Positions 23,030 through 35,122 are shown, counted from the first letter of the stretch. The stretch: 64,000 nucleotides of DNA from Brachybacterium sp. Z12 (GCF_014400405.1 NZ_CP060496.1:1550001-1614000); one strand, 5' to 3'. Made by a program: numbers and translations. The notes: a model not told the origin generated them from the letters alone.

Positions 23030-23398
23030 ATGGCTACGCTCACCCTGACCACTGAGAACCACGACGCGACCGTCGAGGACGGCATCGTCCTGATCGACTT
23101 CTGGGCGGGCTGGTGCGTGCCGTGCCAGCGCTTTGCCCCCATCTTCGAGGAGGCCTCGGACTCGCACGAGGACGTCACCTTCGCCAAGGTCGACACCGAG
23201 GACCAGCAGGATCTGGCGATGCGCTACGGCGTCACCTCGATCCCGACCCTGGTCGCCTACCGCGAGGGCATCCCGGTGTTCTCCCAGGCCGGCGCCCTCC
23301 CGCAGTCCGCACTCGAGGACCTCATCGGCCAGGTGAAGAACCTGGACATGGACGAGGTCCGCAAGGCCTACGCCGAGGCCCAGGAGAAGCAGGACTGA
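23030..23398 (+). CDS. Thioredoxin with WCVPC active site
   Basis: Cytoplasmic dithiol oxidoreductase, 122 residues, single thioredoxin fold. The active site reads WCVPC near residue 30 where most thioredoxins have WCGPC. GVTSIPTLVAYREG carries the cis-proline. There is no signal peptide. A strong terminator follows, and another (for hisS) precedes it, so it is probably its own transcription unit, although the promoter would have to overlap the hisS terminator. The Val may shift redox potential (inference). Confidence 0.92.
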   Translation: MATLTLTTENHDATVEDGIVLIDFWAGWCVPCQRFAPIFEEASDSHEDVTFAKVDTEDQQDLAMRYGVTSIPTLVAYREGIPVFSQAGALPQSALEDLIGQVKNLDMDEVRKAYAEAQEKQD

Positions 23399-23415
23399 AC
23401 CACCCGCTCGACGCG

Positions 23416-23453
23416 GAACGACCCCGCCACCGATCTCGGTGGCGGGGTCGTTC
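23416..23453. terminator. Bidirectional terminator between thioredoxin and helicase genes
   Basis: GAACGACCCCGCCACCGA pairs with its complement across a very short loop. It lies between two convergent genes and can serve both. Confidence 0.9.
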
Positions 23454-23475
23454 TCTGTCAGGGGAGCGCGCGGGC

Positions 23476-25386
23476 TCAGCCCTCGTTGCGGCGGAAGGGG
23501 CGGCGCTTCGAGTCGGGGCGGCTCCCGCGGTCGTCACGACGGAACGGACGATCGCCGTCCCGGCGCGGGCCCTTGCCTCCGCGCGGTCCCTGATCCGGGC
23601 CGATGCGCAGCTCGCGGCCGCCCACCTTGGCGCGCGAGATCCGGTCCATCTGCTCGGTCGAGAGGGACCCGCGGATCTGCACCAGGGCGAAGTTCGGGAA
23701 GATCTGGATCTTGCCGATGTCCTTGCCGGTCAGGCCGCCCTCGCCGGTGATCGCACCGACGATGCCGGGGGACGGGCGCCGTGGGTGTGGCCCACGCCGA
23801 CCTTGTACGAGGTGTATCCACGCTCGGTCTGCATCGGCTCGCCGCGCGGGCCGCGGTCGCTCTGGCGGTCATCGCCCGAGAGCTTCGCGGTGAACTCCTC
23901 TTCCTCGGTCGCGGTGCCGGGACCCTCGTCGCCGACCATCATCGCGCCGAGCGCAGCGGCCAGCTCGGCCGGGTCGAGACCCTGCTCGGTGACGAACTCG
24001 CCGATCAGCTCGCGGTAGAGCTCGAGACGGCCGCGCTCGATCCGGTCCGGAACCTGTGCCAGGCGTTCGGCTAGGCGGTGCTTGGACACGTCGCGGGGCG
24101 AGGGGATGACCGCCTCGGCAAGCGTCTGCTTGGTGGCGCGCTCGATGTTCTTCAGCTGCCGCCGCTCATGGGGGCCGATGAAGGTCAGCGCCTCACCGGA
24201 GCGTCCCGCGCGGCCGGTGCGACCGATGCGGTGGACGTAGGACTCCGCTTCCTTGGGCACGTCGAAGTTGACGACCAGGCCGATCCGCTCGACGTCGAGG
24301 CCGCGAGCGGCGACATCGGTGGCGACCAGCACCTGCAGCGAACCGTCGCGCAGCCGCTCGACGATCTTCTCGCGCTCCTTCTGGGGCACGTCACCGCTGA
24401 TGGAGGAAGCGATCAGGCCGCGGGCGACGAGCGCCGAGCCGACCTCCTCCGCCGCGGCACGGGTGCGCACGAAGACGATCGCGGCCTCTGCTTTGGAGGT
24501 CGCCAGCACGCGTGCGAGGGCACCGGTGCGGTGCCGGAACGGCACCACGGCGTAGGTCTGGGTCACGCTCTTGACCGTCGAGGACTGCGGCGACACGCTC
24601 ACACGCACCGGGTCCTTCATGTGGGTCTGGGCGACCCGCTGGATGGCCGAGGGCATGGTGGCGGAGAACAGGGCCACCTGACGGCTGGCGGGGAGTGGGA
24701 GAGGATTTCCTCGACGTCCTCCGCGAAGCCCATCCGCAGCATCTCATCAGCCTCATCCAGGACGGCGAAGCGGATGGTGTCCAGGCGCAGGTTCGTGCGA
24801 CGCATGTGGTCCATCACGCGGCCGGGGGTGCCGACCACGACCTGGGCGCCGCGCGCCAGCGCCCGCTCCTGCGGGCCGTAGGGGGAGCCGCCGTAGAGCG
24901 CGACCACGTCGAGGCCGCCGATCGATGTGGCGAAGGATGCGATGGCGTCGGCCACCTGCATCGCGAGCTCACGGGTGGGGGCGAGGACCAGGGCCTGCAC
25001 CTGGCGCAGCGACGGGTCGATCGCGGCCAGCAGCGGGAGCCCGAAGGCGGCGGTCTTGCCGGTGCCGGTCTGGGCGACGCCGATCACGTCGCGACCCTCG
25101 AGCAGCGGCGGGATGGCCTGGGCCTGGATCGCCGACGGGGTGGTGAAGCCGAGCTCGTCGACCGCCCGGCGCAGCGGGGCGGGAAGAGCGATGTCGTCGA
25201 AGCTGGGGCCTGCAGGGGCGCCTCCGGCTCGGCGGGCGCCTCCGGCTCGGGGGAGTCGGTGGCCTCCGGAGCGGCGGTGGCCTCAGGAGTCACAGCGGAC
25301 TCGGGAGCGACAGCGGCGTCGGGGGCGACAGTGCTGTCGACGTCGACGCTGGTGTCGGGATCGGAGGCAGGGGAGAAATCAGTCAT
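23476..25386 (-). CDS. DEAD-box RNA helicase, DeaD/CsdA type (three frame errors)
   Basis: ATP-dependent RNA unwinding, likely in ribosome assembly or mRNA turnover. About 637 residues after correction. An acidic Ala/Pro/Glu-rich N-terminus precedes the Q motif region (GFTTPSAIQAQAIP), motif I AQTGTGKTA, motif II DEAD, motif III SAT, and the helicase C domain (VATDVAARGLDVE, HRIGRTGRAGR). A C-terminal DbpA-like RNA-binding domain (GGLTGKDIGKIQIFPNFALVQI) and a basic Arg/Gly/Asp-rich tail follow. Breaks lie at 25215-25218, 24690-24693 and 23767-23771, all G runs one base short. Start ATG is at 25386; the upstream region is shared with aspS. Confidence 0.9.
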
Positions 25387-25721
25387 GTTGTCCTTCGACA
25401 GTCAGGGGGTGAACAAGCCCTAACGTGTCGCAGGGCGTGATTGCCCAGTCATTGGGCGTGGGCGCCCATACATCTCGCGGAACGAGGATCATGCGGTGGC
25501 ATGATGCGCCTCGGGCGAACTCGGGCGGAAACGGACCTGCGATCTCGCAGGTCGGACCGTTGTCGAGTCTACGGGCGTGATGGCCCCCGCAACAGTGCCA
25601 CGGTGGCGATATCCCTCACCCTGCGCGGTAGGCTGGATCCTCCACGCGACCCGCGTGACGGCCGCCGAGCGCATCCGCGCCCGGAGAGCCGTGCCCATCG
25701 AACCCTTCAGAAGGACACCTC
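25387..25721. other. Divergent promoter region between helicase gene and aspS
   Basis: 335 bases without a credible gene. It should hold the promoters of both divergent genes and a long leader of the helicase mRNA. A TAGGCT hexamer near the right side fits an aspS promoter. No riboswitch or tRNA-like structure was recognised. Confidence 0.5.
25629..25634 (+). promoter_or_regulatory. Probable -10 element of aspS
   Basis: TAGGCT, a common actinobacterial -10 form, about 88 bases upstream of the aspS GTG. Confidence 0.5.
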
Positions 25722-27528
25722 GTGCTGCGCACCCATACCGCCGGTGAGCTCCGCCAGGAGCACATCGGACAGACCGTCACCCTCACCGGCTGGATCGGCC
25801 GTCGCCGTGACCACGGCGGCGTGACGTTCCTCGATCTGCGCGATGCGGGCGGCGTCACCCAGGTGGTGGTCCGCGAGGACGAGGCGATGCACCTGCGCAA
25901 CGAGTACGTGCTGAAGGTCGTGGGCATCGTCGGGAAGCGCCCCGAAGGCAATGAGAACCCGCTGCTGCCCACCGGTGAGATTGAGGTCACGGCCGAGACG
26001 GTCGAGGTGCTGAGCGCCTCCGCGCCGCTGCCGTTCCAGCTCGACGAGCACTCGGAGGTCGGTGAGGAGGCACGACTGCGCTACCGCTACCTCGATCTGC
26101 GTCGTCAGGGCCCCGCCGCGGCCCTCCGCCTGCGCTCCGAGGTCAACCGCGCCGCCCGCGACACCCTCCTGGACCAGGGCTTCCTCGAGGTCGAGACCCC
26201 GACCCTCACCCGCTCCACGCCCGAAGGCGCCCGCGACTTCCTGGTGCCCGCGCGTCTCGCGCCCGGCTCCTGGTACGCATTGCCGCAGTCCCCGCAGCTG
26301 TTCAAGCAGCTGCTCATGGTGGGCGGGGTCGAGAAGTACTTCCAGCTCGCCCGCTGCTACCGCGACGAGGACTTCCGCGCCGACCGTCAGCCCGAGTTCA
26401 CCCAGCTCGACGTCGAGATGAGCTTCGTGGACCAGGAGGACGTCCTCTCCCTGGCCGAGGAGATCCTCACCGCGGTGTGGGCCAAGGGCGGCCATCAGGT
26501 CACGACGCCGTTCCCGCGCATCACCTATGCAGAGTCGATGCGACGCTACGGCTCCGACAAGCCGGATCTGCGCTTCGACCTCGAACTGGTCGAGATGACC
26601 GAGTACTTCCAGGACACGCCGTTCCGCGTGTTCCAGTCCCCGTACGTCGGCGCGATCGTGATGGCCGGCGGAGCCTCGCAGCCCCCGCCGCCAGCTGGAC
26701 GCCTGGCAGGAATGGGCCAAGCAGCGCGGTGCCAAGGGCTTGGCCTACGTGCTGGTCCAGGAGGACGGCTCCTTCACGGGCCCCGTCTCGAAGAACATCT
26801 CGGACGCGGAGAAGGCCGGCCTGCTCGCGGCCACCGGTGCCAGCCCCGGCGACTGCATCTTCTTCGCCGCCGGCGAGGCGAAGGCCTCTCGTGCCCTGCT
26901 CGGCGCCGCCCGCAACGAGATCGCCGAACGCCTCGACCTGATTGACCATGACGCCTTCGCCTTCGTGTGGGTGGTCGACGCCCCGATGTTCGAGCCCGCG
27001 GCTGATGCCCGTGCCGCCGGTGACGTCGCGGTGGGCGAGGGTTCGTGGACCGCGGTCCACCACGCCTTCACCTCCCCGAAGCCCGAATTCATGGACACCT
27101 TCGACGCCGACCCGGGCTCCGCGCTGGCCTACGCCTACGACATCGTGTGCAACGGCAACGAGATCGGCGGCGGCTCGATCCGTATCCACGACCAGTCCGT
27201 GCAGCAGCGCGTGTTCAAGGTCATGGGGATCGGAGAGGAGGAGTCGCAGGAGAAGTTCGGCTTCCTGCTCGATGCCTTCCAGTTCGGCGCCCCGCCGCAT
27301 GGTGGCATCGCCTTCGGCTGGGACCGCATCGTCGCCCTGCTGGCGAAGGAGGAGTCGATCCGAGAGGTCATCGCCTTCCCCAAGACCGGCAACGGCTACG
27401 ATCCGCTGACCGCGGCGCCTGCGGCGATCACGCCCCAGCAGCGCAAGGAGGCCGGGGTCGACGCCAAGCCTGTCACTCGCGAGGAGAAGGCGGCGAAGCA
27501 GGCCGCCGGCGAGGGCTCCGGCGCCTGA
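25722..27528 (+). CDS. aspS: Aspartyl-tRNA synthetase (one frame error)
   Basis: Class IIb synthetase for tRNA-Asp, possibly non-discriminating if asparaginyl-tRNA is made by amidotransferase (not testable here). About 601 residues: N-terminal OB fold ([19 protein letters not shown]), motif 2 ([18 protein letters not shown]), a bacterial insertion domain, and motif 3 ([13 protein letters not shown]). Here the error is the opposite of most others: the C run at 82 bases into position 26682-26686 has one base too many, and four Cs restore [10 protein letters not shown]. The GTG start follows AAGGA. Confidence 0.95.
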
Positions 27529-27545
27529 CCGGTTCCCCACAGACG

Positions 27546-27581
27546 AGAACGGCCGACGCGATCTCTCGCGTCGGCCGTTCT
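27546..27581. terminator. Bidirectional terminator after aspS
   Basis: Perfect 16-bp stem (AGAACGGCCGACGCGA and its complement) with loop TCTC, between the convergent aspS and DUF3043 genes. Confidence 0.92.
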
Positions 27582-27623
27582 GTCATCCCCGGAATTCAGC
27601 TCGGGCGGGGGCCGCGGGTCTGC

Positions 27624-28216
27624 TCAGCGGGGCGACTCGCCGTGCTTGATCTGCGCGCGGGGCAGACGGAAGCGCCGGATCTGGATCGCCCGCATGATGC
27701 CGTAGCCCACCAGGCCCTGCTGCACCCCACCGAAACGCTCGGTGAGCTGATGGCGCAGGCGCTTGCGCAGGAAGATGCTGTCGACGACGCACAGTGCGAT
27801 GCCGCCCCACAGCACGATGATCATGCCGGTGCTCAGCAGGGTGGTGAGGTCCGGGCGGATCAGCGGGAGGACCAGCGCGACGAGCATGAAGATCAGGGCG
27901 AGCGGGAAGAACAGCTCTGCGACGTTGCGACGGGAGTCGACCACATCGCGCACGAAGCTGCGCTCCCGGCCCCGATGCTGGAGCGGCATCTTCTTCTCAT
28001 CGCCCGTCATCAGGGCCTGCTGGGCCTCCATCCGCTCCTGGCTCGCCTTCTCGCGGTCCCGGCGGCGGGCCTCCTTGCGGTCGTCGACCACCAGCGGCCT
28101 GCGACGGGCCGCCTCGGCCTCTTTGCGGGTACGGGTGGGTCGTCCCTTGGAGCCGGGGCGCGCAGGCTGCAGCTCGGGCTCAGGGTTCTGGGGGTCTCGG
28201 ACTTGCGGAAGATCAC
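27624..28216 (-). CDS. DUF3043 membrane protein (one frame error)
   Basis: Protein of unknown function, about 197 residues after correction. A basic, charged N-terminal region (GRPTRTRKEAEAARRRPLV, the DUF3043 hallmark) precedes two transmembrane helices (AELFFPLALIFMLVALVLPL and a second ending ALCVVDSIF) and a basic C-terminus. The G run at 28190-28194 needs one more base to join the N-terminus MIFRKSE to the body. The GTG at 28216 has no ribosome-binding site but TAGACT lies six bases upstream, so the mRNA is probably leaderless. It runs convergent to aspS and divergent to the M20 gene. Confidence 0.8.
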
Positions 28217-28222
28217 CAGGGC

Positions 28223-28228
28223 AGTCTA
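28223..28228 (-). promoter_or_regulatory. Probable -10 element for a leaderless DUF3043 mRNA
   Basis: On the minus strand TAGACT is followed by six bases and then the GTG start at 28216. Confidence 0.5.
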
Positions 28229-28272
28229 GGTGACGGGTCCTGGGACTCCGTCGAAGGCGGGTTCCGGCGTGA

Positions 28273-29751
<1,479 letters not shown>

Positions 29752-29755
<4 letters not shown>

Positions 29756-30021
29756 ACAGGCCGGTGGAACAGCCCGGGGGAGCGGGCACCCCCATCTCTC
29801 CGTTGATGGTCCCGCTGTTGCTGCTCGGCCTGATGATCGGGTTCTTCGCGGGCTACTTCCTCGTGTGGTGGGGCCTGCTGGTCGTCGGCGCCGTGCTCCT
29901 CGCGGCAGTCTCCATGGTGTTCTCGGGCAGGAGCCGCGACGGTGCGACCGGAGCGGTGGTGGGTGTCCTGCTGGGATACGCAGGTGTACTCCTGCTGGCG
30001 TTCTTCCGAGGCGTCATCTGA
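29752..30021 (+). CDS. Small membrane protein coupled to the M20 peptidase
   Basis: 89 residues, function unknown. A short Pro/Gly-rich N-terminus precedes two or three hydrophobic segments (LMVPLLLLGLMIGFFAGYFL, LLVVGAVLLAAVSMVF, VVGVLLGYAGVLLLAFF). The ATG overlaps the inferred stop of the M20 gene, so it is translated from the same mRNA. It could be an unrelated small integral membrane protein of the DUF3040/DUF4190-like size class; no family is recognised. Confidence 0.65.
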
Positions 30022-30119
30022 GCCTCCGGATCCGCAAGGGAACGAGGTGCTGCGGGCCACGCCGGGAAGGTGAGACGGATCGCCGTGCACACCGTCCCCC
30101 GTTCCACGACGCCGAGGCG

Positions 30120-30125
30120 TATCCT
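30120..30125 (+). promoter_or_regulatory. Probable -10 element of the Fe-S carrier gene
   Basis: TATCCT, 29 bases before the ATG, with an AGGAGG ribosome-binding site in between. Confidence 0.5.
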
Positions 30126-30154
30126 GGAAGGACACGAGCTTCGAGGAGGAAAGC

Positions 30155-30514
30155 ATGACCACGCCCACTACCGAGCGCCCCACCGATGCGCATGGCGTCA
30201 CCCTCACCTCCGGCGCCGCGCAGAAGGTGACCACGCTGCTGCAGCAGGAGGGCCGCGACGACCTCCGCCTGCGGATCGCCGTCCAGCCCGGTGGCTGCTC
30301 CGGACTGATCTACCAGCTGTACTTCGACGAGCGCCTGATGGACAACGATCTGGTCGCCCAGTACGAGGGGGTCGAGGTGATCGTCGACAAGATGAGCAGC
30401 CCGTACCTCAGCGGCGCGGTGATCGACTTCTCCGACACCATCGAGAAGCAGGGCTTCACGATCGACAACCCCAACGCCGGCAGCTCCTGCGCCTGCGGCG
30501 ATTCCTTCGGCTGA
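30155..30514 (+). CDS. erpA: Iron-sulfur cluster carrier, HesB/IscA (ErpA-like) family
   Basis: A-type carrier that receives Fe-S clusters and passes them to apoproteins. 119 residues, single domain. The three cluster-binding cysteines are present: GGCSG near residue 49 and CACG near the C-terminus. AGGAGG lies eight bases before the ATG. In many actinobacteria this gene sits beside the bc1-aa3 respiratory genes, as here, and QcrA needs a 2Fe-2S cluster; a direct link is inference. Confidence 0.93.
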   Translation: MTTPTTERPTDAHGVTLTSGAAQKVTTLLQQEGRDDLRLRIAVQPGGCSGLIYQLYFDERLMDNDLVAQYEGVEVIVDKMSSPYLSGAVIDFSDTIEKQGFTIDNPNAGSSCACGDSFG

Positions 30515-30564
30515 GCCGGTATGACCGCATCGAATCCGCCTCGCGGCCGATGCCAGAGATGCAG

Positions 30565-30608
30565 ACGGGCCCGTCCCGGTGACGATCAGATCACCGGGCC
30601 GGGCCCGT
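30565..30608 (+). terminator. Terminator of erpA
   Basis: ACGGGCCCG-x-CCCGGTGA pairs with TCACCGGG-x-CGGGCCCGT around an eight-base loop; a T/C mismatch splits the stem. Confidence 0.88.
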
Positions 30609-30711
30609 TCTCGTGTGATCACGGCTACCTGCAGATCACGGACCGGTCACGGAGCTGCGGATGGGATGCTCTGCGGCGAGTCGAGGTGGCTCCACCACCT
30701 CCGGAAACCCG

Positions 30712-30717
30712 TATGAT
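30712..30717 (+). promoter_or_regulatory. Probable -10 element of the ctaCDF operon
   Basis: TATGAT in a GC-rich setting, about 184 bases before the ctaC start. The leader between them has no recognised motif. Confidence 0.45.
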
Positions 30718-30900
30718 GACGGAGTGCCGTCAAGTGGCGGGCCCTCGGGCCGGTCACGGCCTTCCTATGACGGGGAGGGCGCGGCACTGTGGGCATGTCC
30801 CGCCCACATCAGTACCAGCTCCGCGCCGCGGAGCCGGACCGAGTCGACGCGCTCGGTCCGGAGACGCGGTCCGGAGACGACGAGCGGAAGGTCATCCCCT

Positions 30901-31839
30901 GTGATCCCCCAGGTCCCTCAGCGCGCACGGCGTGTACGTCGCGCAGCGGCAGCAGGCCTCGCCCTGGCCACTCTGGTCCTCGCCGGCTGCACCCAGGCGC
31001 AGCAGCGCGGGTTCATGCCCGGCCCGGAAGATGGTCAGGAGGTCACCAGCCACACCGAGCGGATCACGAACCTCTGGGTCGGCTCCTGGGCGGTGCTGGT
31101 CCTCGTGGGCATCATGATCTGGGGCCTCACCATCTGGTGCGCGATCGCCTACCGCCGCCGCAAGAACGACACCGGCTTCCCGGTCCAGCTGCGTTACCAC
31201 GTGCCGCTCGAGCTGATGTTCACGCTCGTACCCGTGGTCATGGTGCTGACCCTCTTCTACTTCACGCAGCGTGACGCCCGTGAGATCGAGATGCACGTGG
31301 CGGAGCCCGACTACACAGTCAACGTGGTCGCCAAGCAGTGGAGCTGGGACATCAACTACGTCGACCAGGACGTCCACGAGCCCGCGGGTGTGCAGTCCTT
31401 CGCCACCGGCCAGCCGGGCGCGGCGGAGTCGCTGCCGGAGCTGTATCTCCCCGTCGGCCAGACCGTCGAGTTCCGCCTCGACTCGCGTGACGTCATCCAT
31501 TCGTTCTGGGTCGTGGACTTCCTGTACAAGAAGGACATGGTGCCGGGGCACACCAACAGCTTCCAGCTCACGCCGACGCGTGAGGGCACCTACGCCGGCA
31601 AGTGCGCGGAGCTCTGCGGCGAGTACCACTCGGACATGCTGTTCAACGTGGTCGTCGTCTCCCAGGAGGAGTTCGACGCGCACATGGAGGAGCTGCGTAC
31701 GCAGGGCTACGAGGGCCAGCTGGGCGTGGATCTGAACCGTAACCAGGAGGAGTGGAGCATGCGCGAGATGCATGATGATGCCGGTCCTCGCTACACCGAG
31801 GAGACCGACTCCACCGGTACCGAGGGAGAGAACGAGTGA
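30901..31839 (+). CDS. ctaC: Cytochrome c oxidase subunit II (lipoprotein)
   Basis: Subunit II of the aa3 oxidase, carrying the CuA centre that takes electrons from the bc1 complex. 312 residues. A lipoprotein signal peptide ends in LAGC near residue 26, followed by two transmembrane helices and a C-terminal cupredoxin domain with [12 protein letters not shown] (CuA ligands) and an upstream VIHSFWV. A GTG start with GGAAGG upstream is chosen because it gives the signal peptide directly. The stop overlaps the ctaD start (GTGA). Confidence 0.95.
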   Translation: MIPQVPQRARRVRRAAAAGLALATLVLAGCTQAQQRGFMPGPEDGQEVTSHTERITNLWVGSWAVLVLVGIMIWGLTIWCAIAYRRRKNDTGFPVQLRYHVPLELMFTLVPVVMVLTLFYFTQRDAREIEMHVAEPDYTVNVVAKQWSWDINYVDQDVHEPAGVQSFATGQPGAAESLPELYLPVGQTVEFRLDSRDVIHSFWVVDFLYKKDMVPGHTNSFQLTPTREGTYAGKCAELCGEYHSDMLFNVVVVSQEEFDAHMEELRTQGYEGQLGVDLNRNQEEWSMREMHDDAGPRYTEETDSTGTEGENE

Positions 31840-33548
31840 GCACCGAGACCACCGCCGCACCGAGCAGCTCGGTCGCCGCGCGGTTCCAGGAAGAGCGGCC
31901 GACGAATCTCGGCCAGCAGATGTTCAAGCTCCTGACCACGACCGATCACAAGCTGATCGGCATGATGTACATGGGCATGGCCTTCGCGTTCTTCGCGTTC
32001 GGCGGCTTGCTCGCACTCGGCATCCGCACCGAGCTCTGGGAGCCTGGACTGCAGGTCGTGGTCTCCAAGGACCAGTACAACCAGCTGTTCACCATGCACG
32101 GCACGATCATGCTGCTCATGTTCGGCACACCGCTGTTCAACGGCTTCGCGAACTACCTCGTGCCGCTGCAGATCGGCGCCGTGGACATGGCCTTCCCGCG
32201 CCTGAACATGTTCGCTTTCTGGATCACCGGCTTCGGCTCGCTGATCGTGGTCTCCGGCTTCCTCACCCCTCAGGGGGCGGCCTCGTTCGGCTGGTTTGCC
32301 TACGCGCCACTGTCGGACACCACGTTCTCCCCTGGCCTGGGCGGTGATCTGTGGGTGTTCGGCCTGGCCTTGCAGGGCTTCGGAACGATCCTCGGCTCGG
32401 TCAACTTCATCACCACGATCCTGTGCATGCGGATGCCCGGCATGACCATGTTCCGCATGCCGATCTTCACCTGGAACACTCTCATCACCGCAGTCTTGGT
32501 GCTGATGGCGTTCCCGCCGCTGGCTTCCGCCCTGCTGGCGCTAGGCGCTGATCGGCGCTTCGAAGCGAACATCTTCGATCCTGCCAACGGTGGACCGATC
32601 CTGTGGCAGCATCTCTTCTGGTTCTTCGGCCACCCCGAGGTGTACGTTCTCGCGCTGCCCTTCTTCGGTATCGCCTCCGAGATCATCCCCGCCTTCTCCC
32701 GCAAGCCGATCTTCGGCTACAAGACGCTGGTGGGTGCGACGATCGCGATCGCTGCACTGTCCGTCACCGTGTGGGCGCACCACATGTACACCACCGGTGC
32801 GGTCATGCTCGACTTCTTCGCCTTCATGACAATGCTGATCGCGGTGCCGACGGGCGTGAAGTTCTTCAACTGGGTGGGCACGATGTGGCGAGGGTCGTTG
32901 ACCTTCGAGACCCCGATGCTGTTCACCCTCGGCTTCCTCACCACCTTCATCTTCGGTGGCCTGACCGGAGTCATCCTGTCCTCGCCGGTGCTGGACTTCC
33001 ACATCTCCGACACCTACTTCGTGGTCGCGCACTTCCACTACGTGATGGCCGGCACCGTGGTCTTCGAGATGTTCGCCGGCTTCTACTTCTGGTGGCCGAA
33101 AATGTTCGGCTACAAACTCAGCGAGGGGCTCGGCAAGCTGCACTTCTGGCTGCTGACCCTGGGCTTCCACATGACGTTCTTGATCCAGCACTGGCTGGGT
33201 GTGGACGGTGCGCCGCGTCGATACGTGAACTACCTCCACGAGGACGGGTTCGACTGGATGAACCAGATCTCGACCGTCGGTGCGTTCATCATGGGTGCCT
33301 CGACCCTGCCGTTCCTGCTCAACGTGGTGCTGACCCACGTCAAGGGCAAGAAGGTGGAGGTCGATGATCCCTGGGGTTACGGCGCTTCTCTCGAGTGGGC
33401 GACTTCCTGCCCACCGCCGCGTCATAACTTCCATTCCCTGCCCCGTGTCCGTTCCGAGCGTCCGGCGTTCGATCTCCACCACCCGGAGGTCGCGCTGCAG
33501 GACCACATGCTCGCTGAAGAACCCGCTGCGAACCCGAGGACGAACTGA
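31836..33548 (+). CDS. ctaD: Cytochrome c oxidase subunit I
   Basis: Catalytic subunit of the aa3 oxidase, with low-spin haem, haem a3 and CuB. 570 residues and about 12 transmembrane helices. Visible motifs are TMHGTIM (haem ligand His), [14 protein letters not shown] (CuB and cross-linked His-Tyr region) and [11 protein letters not shown] (late haem ligands). The C-terminus [12 protein letters not shown] is typical of actinobacterial CtaD. It is coupled to ctaC by a GTGA overlap and directly followed by ctaF. Confidence 0.97.
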   Translation: MSTETTAAPSSSVAARFQEERPTNLGQQMFKLLTTTDHKLIGMMYMGMAFAFFAFGGLLALGIRTELWEPGLQVVVSKDQYNQLFTMHGTIMLLMFGTPLFNGFANYLVPLQIGAVDMAFPRLNMFAFWITGFGSLIVVSGFLTPQGAASFGWFAYAPLSDTTFSPGLGGDLWVFGLALQGFGTILGSVNFITTILCMRMPGMTMFRMPIFTWNTLITAVLVLMAFPPLASALLALGADRRFEANIFDPANGGPILWQHLFWFFGHPEVYVLALPFFGIASEIIPAFSRKPIFGYKTLVGATIAIAALSVTVWAHHMYTTGAVMLDFFAFMTMLIAVPTGVKFFNWVGTMWRGSLTFETPMLFTLGFLTTFIFGGLTGVILSSPVLDFHISDTYFVVAHFHYVMAGTVVFEMFAGFYFWWPKMFGYKLSEGLGKLHFWLLTLGFHMTFLIQHWLGVDGAPRRYVNYLHEDGFDWMNQISTVGAFIMGASTLPFLLNVVLTHVKGKKVEVDDPWGYGASLEWATSCPPPRHNFHSLPRVRSERPAFDLHHPEVALQDHMLAEEPAANPRTN

Positions 33549-33549
33549 C

Positions 33550-33966
33550 ATGAGAGCAACGGCAAAGATCTTCTGGATCCTGGCGGTCTTCTTCCTGATC
33601 GTCGCCATCGCGTACGCCTTCGTCACTGGCACCTACGAGCCCCTGGGCATCGAGACCGTCGGTTTCCCGGCGCTCCTCGCGCTGGCTGGTCTCGCCATGA
33701 TGATCGCCGTCACTGCCTCCCTGGCCGTCAAGAAGAACGACCTCGGAGCCTCTGACGACCTGGACGGCGAGGTCTCCGATGACGCCGGCGTGCAGGGTAG
33801 CTTCTCCCCGTACAGCTGGGCACCGCTGTGGGCATCCCTCGGCGCCTCGCTCTGCTTCCTCGGTGTGGCCGCAGGATGGTGGATCTTCGCCTTCGGCGTC
33901 ATGTTCGCCATCTACGGCGTGCTGCTCTGGGTCATGGAGTTCTCCGTGGGACAGCACGCACACTGA
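33550..33966 (+). CDS. ctaF: Cytochrome c oxidase subunit IV (actinobacterial CtaF)
   Basis: Small accessory subunit of the actinobacterial aa3 oxidase. 138 residues with four transmembrane helices: two before and two after a short acidic loop (DLGASDDLDGEVSDD). GTYEPLGIETVG and the late WWIFAFGVMFAIYGVLLW fit the family. It starts one base after the ctaD stop codon, so it is in the same operon, and a terminator follows. Confidence 0.93.
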   Translation: MRATAKIFWILAVFFLIVAIAYAFVTGTYEPLGIETVGFPALLALAGLAMMIAVTASLAVKKNDLGASDDLDGEVSDDAGVQGSFSPYSWAPLWASLGASLCFLGVAAGWWIFAFGVMFAIYGVLLWVMEFSVGQHAH

Positions 33967-34382
33967 TCAACGGTTCGCATGCCTCTTCAAGGGCATGCAC
34001 ATCGCCAGCGGGCCCCGCATCGTTCATCGATGCGGGGCCCGTTGCTTGCTTCCTGGGCACTGCGCGCCCTGTGGCCCCTGCTGCAGAGACCAGCGCATAG
34101 AGCGCGGCCATGGAGATGTACGGGAGCTCGCACCGCTGCGCCTCGAGCGCCGGGACCGCTTTGCCGCGCGAGCCTCATGCGTCCCGATCAGCTCATCACG
34201 CAATGACGTTGGAGGCAGGTCGTGAGGGGCTTCGCCGCCACCCGCACACCCGGACCATGGCACGAGATGCGGGCTGCGGGGCGTGCCATATCTCGTCGTC
34301 TTGCCGGGGTGTCCCTTCGAACTTCGTCGAGGGGTGGGCTGCGTGATTGGCCCGGGGCTCTCGGCGAGGGTTGTGCGTCGCG
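33967..34382. other. Intergenic region after the ctaCDF operon
   Basis: About 416 bases. The left part has the operon terminator at 34009-34041. The remaining 340 bases hold no gene I can support on either strand; base composition drifts lower in GC towards the acetyltransferase gene. It may be remnant sequence at an insertion point. Confidence 0.45.
34009..34041 (+). terminator. Terminator of the ctaCDF operon
   Basis: CGGGCCCCGCAT and ATGCGGGGCCCG form a 12-bp stem, extendable inward by CG/CG, around 43 bases after the ctaF stop. Confidence 0.9.
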
Positions 34383-34856
34383 CTATTGGTCTCTGCGCCA
34401 GCGGAGCCAGACGGCATCAGTTTCTGGCCAGGGCGGTTCGGTGTGGTTGAACCCCTCTCGTGCGTAGAACGTACCCGCGGTCGAGTTGTCCGGTTCGTAC
34501 TCGGTAAGCAGATCGCATCCACGCTTTCGTGCTCGGTCCTTGGCGGCTTCGTCAAGAGCGTGCCCGAGTCCTGAGCCGTGTTCCGATGGCAAGACATAGA
34601 GCTTCCACATGACGAGGTCGTCCCCGAGGCCCTCGACTTCGGTCATGCCGACCACGCCTTGTGAGGTTTCTGCAACGTCGATGTTGTCTGCGTCGATGGC
34701 TGCACGGATCGCTTCGGCACTCCAGTAGGAGTCCAGTCCCTCCATCACGTAGCGCGCGCCTTTGATGGTGCCGTATGTCGCTGGCCAGGTGGAGACGCCG
34801 ACATACCTCACCCCGTCCAGGTCTTCGGTACGTGGACGGCGATCCCTGTTGGTCAT
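34383..34856 (-). CDS. GNAT family N-acetyltransferase
   Basis: 157 residues with a complete GNAT fold. The acetyl-CoA loop lies around EHGSGLGHALDEAAKDRARKRG (R/Q-x2-G-x-G/A-like), followed by LLTEYEPDNSTAGTFYAREGF. The substrate is unknown. Codon choice and base composition are visibly less GC-rich than in neighbouring genes, which suggests horizontal gain. It lies in the junction between the two convergent respiratory operons and has no obvious partner. The ATG at 34856 lacks a clear ribosome-binding site, so the exact start is uncertain. Confidence 0.82.
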   Translation of the reverse strand: MTNRDRRPRTEDLDGVRYVGVSTWPATYGTIKGARYVMEGLDSYWSAEAIRAAIDADNIDVAETSQGVVGMTEVEGLGDDLVMWKLYVLPSEHGSGLGHALDEAAKDRARKRGCDLLTEYEPDNSTAGTFYAREGFNHTEPPWPETDAVWLRWRRDQ

Positions 34857-35122
34857 GACGAAGGTGACGGGGAGGGGGAGTACCGGATCATCGACCGCGC
34901 TGGTTGGTAAGCAATCAAAAGGCGTGTTGAGTGAAACAGCGCTTTGGATACGTAATCCTGGGCCCGTCTGGCTGAAGCCCGTGGTGTGCCCCGCCGGCCG
35001 GACCGAGGAGCACGTCCGGCCGCGCGGCCCGCGGTATAGCGTCAGCTCCCGCCATGAATGCGGCGACTATGATCGCGCCGTGCGCGCGATCGGACGCGGA
35101 CGACGAGCAGAAGGAGTCGACG
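34857..35122. other. Spacer upstream of two divergent small genes
   Basis: About 266 bases with no supported gene. A TATGAT at 35068-35073 probably promotes the small rightward gene that follows. GC content is lower in the left half. Confidence 0.4.

Larger units (their letters stand above)
30515..30900 (+). other. Spacer between erpA and ctaC
   Basis: 386 bases with no credible gene. It holds the erpA terminator and, further right, a TATGAT hexamer that probably drives ctaC with a leader of about 175 bases. Confidence 0.5.
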
